26,347 bases of DNA from CAYJAD01 sp964370835 (lineage in GTDB: Bacteria; Desulfobacterota; Desulfovibrionia; Desulfovibrionales; Desulfovibrionaceae). The translations under genes were made by a program, and so were the position numbers. Under the pieces are notes generated by a model, which saw nothing but the letters and a program-made list of their open reading frames with translations, ran no database searches and had not been told where the DNA came from. Within the stretch, counting starts at the first letter, position 1; each line of letters starts with the position of its first letter. The stretch spans positions 1 to 26,347 of the forward strand of contig CAYJLO010000041.1 of assembly GCA_964370835.1 (NCBI GenBank), in the 5' to 3' direction. This document shows positions 25,711 to 26,347 of this stretch, in pieces.

Positions 25711-26004
25711 CTATATGGCTTCCACTTCTGCTTGCTTTATCGCTTTTTTCTCCCCTTGTGGGTCAATGCCAGCTTTTAGCTTTAGCTTCATGTCTGCCAG
25801 TTCCTTACGCGCTTGGGCAAGAGAAATGGAACCATATAAACCAAGGGTAAGGGTGCACCTCTTACCTTCATAGGCATAATCTATGCGCCATGATTTGCCC
25901 CCACTTGGAAGTACATACAAATAGAGGCTTCCACCATCGGCATATTTCTTAGCTTGTTTTTGCGGCTTAATGCCTTTGATAAATTTGTCGGTGAGTTTTC
26001 CCAT
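25711..26004 (-). pseudogene. Truncated DUF4102-type tyrosine integrase (N-terminus only)
   Basis: The first 97 residues of a P4/DUF4102-type phage integrase. MGKLTDKFIKGIKPQKQAKK, then YADGGSLYLYVLPSGGKSWR, TLTLGLYGSISLAQARKELA and LKAGIDPQGEKK match the arm-binding N-terminal domain. The family is about 400 aa; the core-binding and catalytic (R-H-R-Y) domains are missing. The frame stops right where the decayed autotransporter fragments begin, so a deletion probably joined the two. GAGGAG lies 6 nt before the ATG at 26004, so the gene was once well translated. An ORF extends to 26034, but that start lacks a site. The remnant marks the right edge of a former island or prophage. Confidence 0.85.
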
Positions 26005-26075
26005 ATAACACTCCTCATTTCTTTTACGGTACATGTATTTTCGTAAAAGCGTTGTTACAAGCCAACCTCAGGAAA

Positions 26076-26115
26076 TTTACGGTACATGAAATGGCGTTAC
26101 GGCATGTACCGTAAA
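26076..26115. repeat. 13-bp perfect inverted repeat upstream of the integrase remnant
   Basis: TTTACGGTACATG (26076-26088) and CATGTACCGTAAA (26103-26115) are exact inverted repeats. A further partial copy, TTTTACGGTACATG, lies at about 26022-26035, between this repeat and the integrase start, and related TACYGTAAA boxes lie at 26303-26321. The repeats flank the integrase promoter, as arm-type integrase or excisionase sites do (inference). Confidence 0.55.
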
Positions 26116-26217
26116 AAATACTGTGCTTCTCTGATTCTCGTTGATGCTTACTGAGCAATAGATATAGGAAAAAAGAAAGCCTGCAATATCTTGTGAGTAC
26201 TACAGGCCTTCTTAAAA

Positions 26218-26328
26218 GCATTATTTGGTAGAGGCGGGGGACGACGGGGCAAGAATCATTCTCTTGATATTATTATGTTTTTTATGTGGTGATTTCGTAG
26301 ATACCGTAAAATGTACTGTAAAAAATAT
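26218..26328. repeat. Att-like repeat, right copy
   Basis: GCATTATT, then GGTAGAGGCGGGGGACGAC, TATTATT and TACCGTAAAATGTACTG aligns with 11772-11868 and, in its last 24 bp, with 6447-6470. On the minus strand the G-rich part reads CCCCCGCCTCTACCA, which recalls the 3' end of a tmRNA or tRNA with CCA. It lies upstream of the integrase remnant. This is probably an attachment-site relic. A hairpin (AAAGCCTG...CAGGCCTT, about 26175-26210) precedes it. No complete RNA gene is seen. Confidence 0.5.
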
Positions 26329-26347
26329 TTGTGAGAAAATTTTTATT

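Noticed and set aside
26024..26221. 65-codon minus-strand frame upstream of the integrase remnant
   Set aside because: It runs through the inverted repeats and has no ribosome binding site or recognisable product.
26218..26250. Complete tRNA or tmRNA gene at the right end
   Set aside because: Only a stretch like a 3' end is visible on the minus strand; no full cloverleaf or tag-peptide region fits.

Overview
The window is 26.3 kb of AT-rich bacterial DNA, probably from a Desulfovibrionaceae-type sulfate reducer or close anaerobic relative. Three things point there: a complete nickel carbon monoxide dehydrogenase gene (cooS) whose D-cluster has the CX2C spacing I associate with Desulfovibrio enzymes, its maturation ATPase cooC, and a LapA/DVU1012-like type I secreted adhesin with a VWA domain. 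The taxonomic call is inference. I see no rRNA, tRNA or CRISPR array.

Bases 1-6290 look like housekeeping and accessory metabolism. They hold a PhnA/YjdM-like zinc-ribbon protein, a small exported DUF1036-like protein, an iron-dependent alcohol dehydrogenase with an upstream HxlR-type regulator (apparent TTG start), an isochorismatase-family hydrolase, and the cooS-cooC operon on the minus strand with a good sigma70-type promoter. Perfect inverted repeats separate several transcription units.

Bases 6291-11884 hold one very large acidic adhesin of 1553 aa. Its parts in order are an N-terminal retention module with a PAAG di-alanine site, two duplicated VCBS/T1SS-143-like repeats, a VWA domain with an intact MIDAS, RTX calcium-binding repeats and a type I secretion tail. 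No secretion or LapD/LapG genes are in the window.

Bases 11885-24917 are the most interesting part: a four-gene cluster of proteins that resemble eukaryotic death and innate-immunity modules. On the minus strand is an exported TPR-CHAT (caspase-like) protein of 1330 aa. Divergently on the plus strand are an exported DUF4384-like protein, a TIR-STAND(NB-ARC-like)-TPR protein starting 9 nt after it, and a DUF4062-nSTAND1-transmembrane-TPR protein. The transmembrane helix sits between the NTPase and the TPR part, and the flanking charges predict that the TPR half lies in the periplasm. Two other members carry signal peptides. I therefore propose a trans-envelope surveillance or cell-death module (inference).

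Bases 24918-26347 are decayed mobile-element DNA: frameshifted remains of an autotransporter-type passenger and the N-terminal 97 residues of a DUF4102 tyrosine integrase, with a 13-bp inverted repeat upstream of it. Diverged att-like sequences occur near 6447, 11772 and 26218. They bracket the adhesin and the CHAT/STAND cluster, which suggests that both arrived as island cargo.
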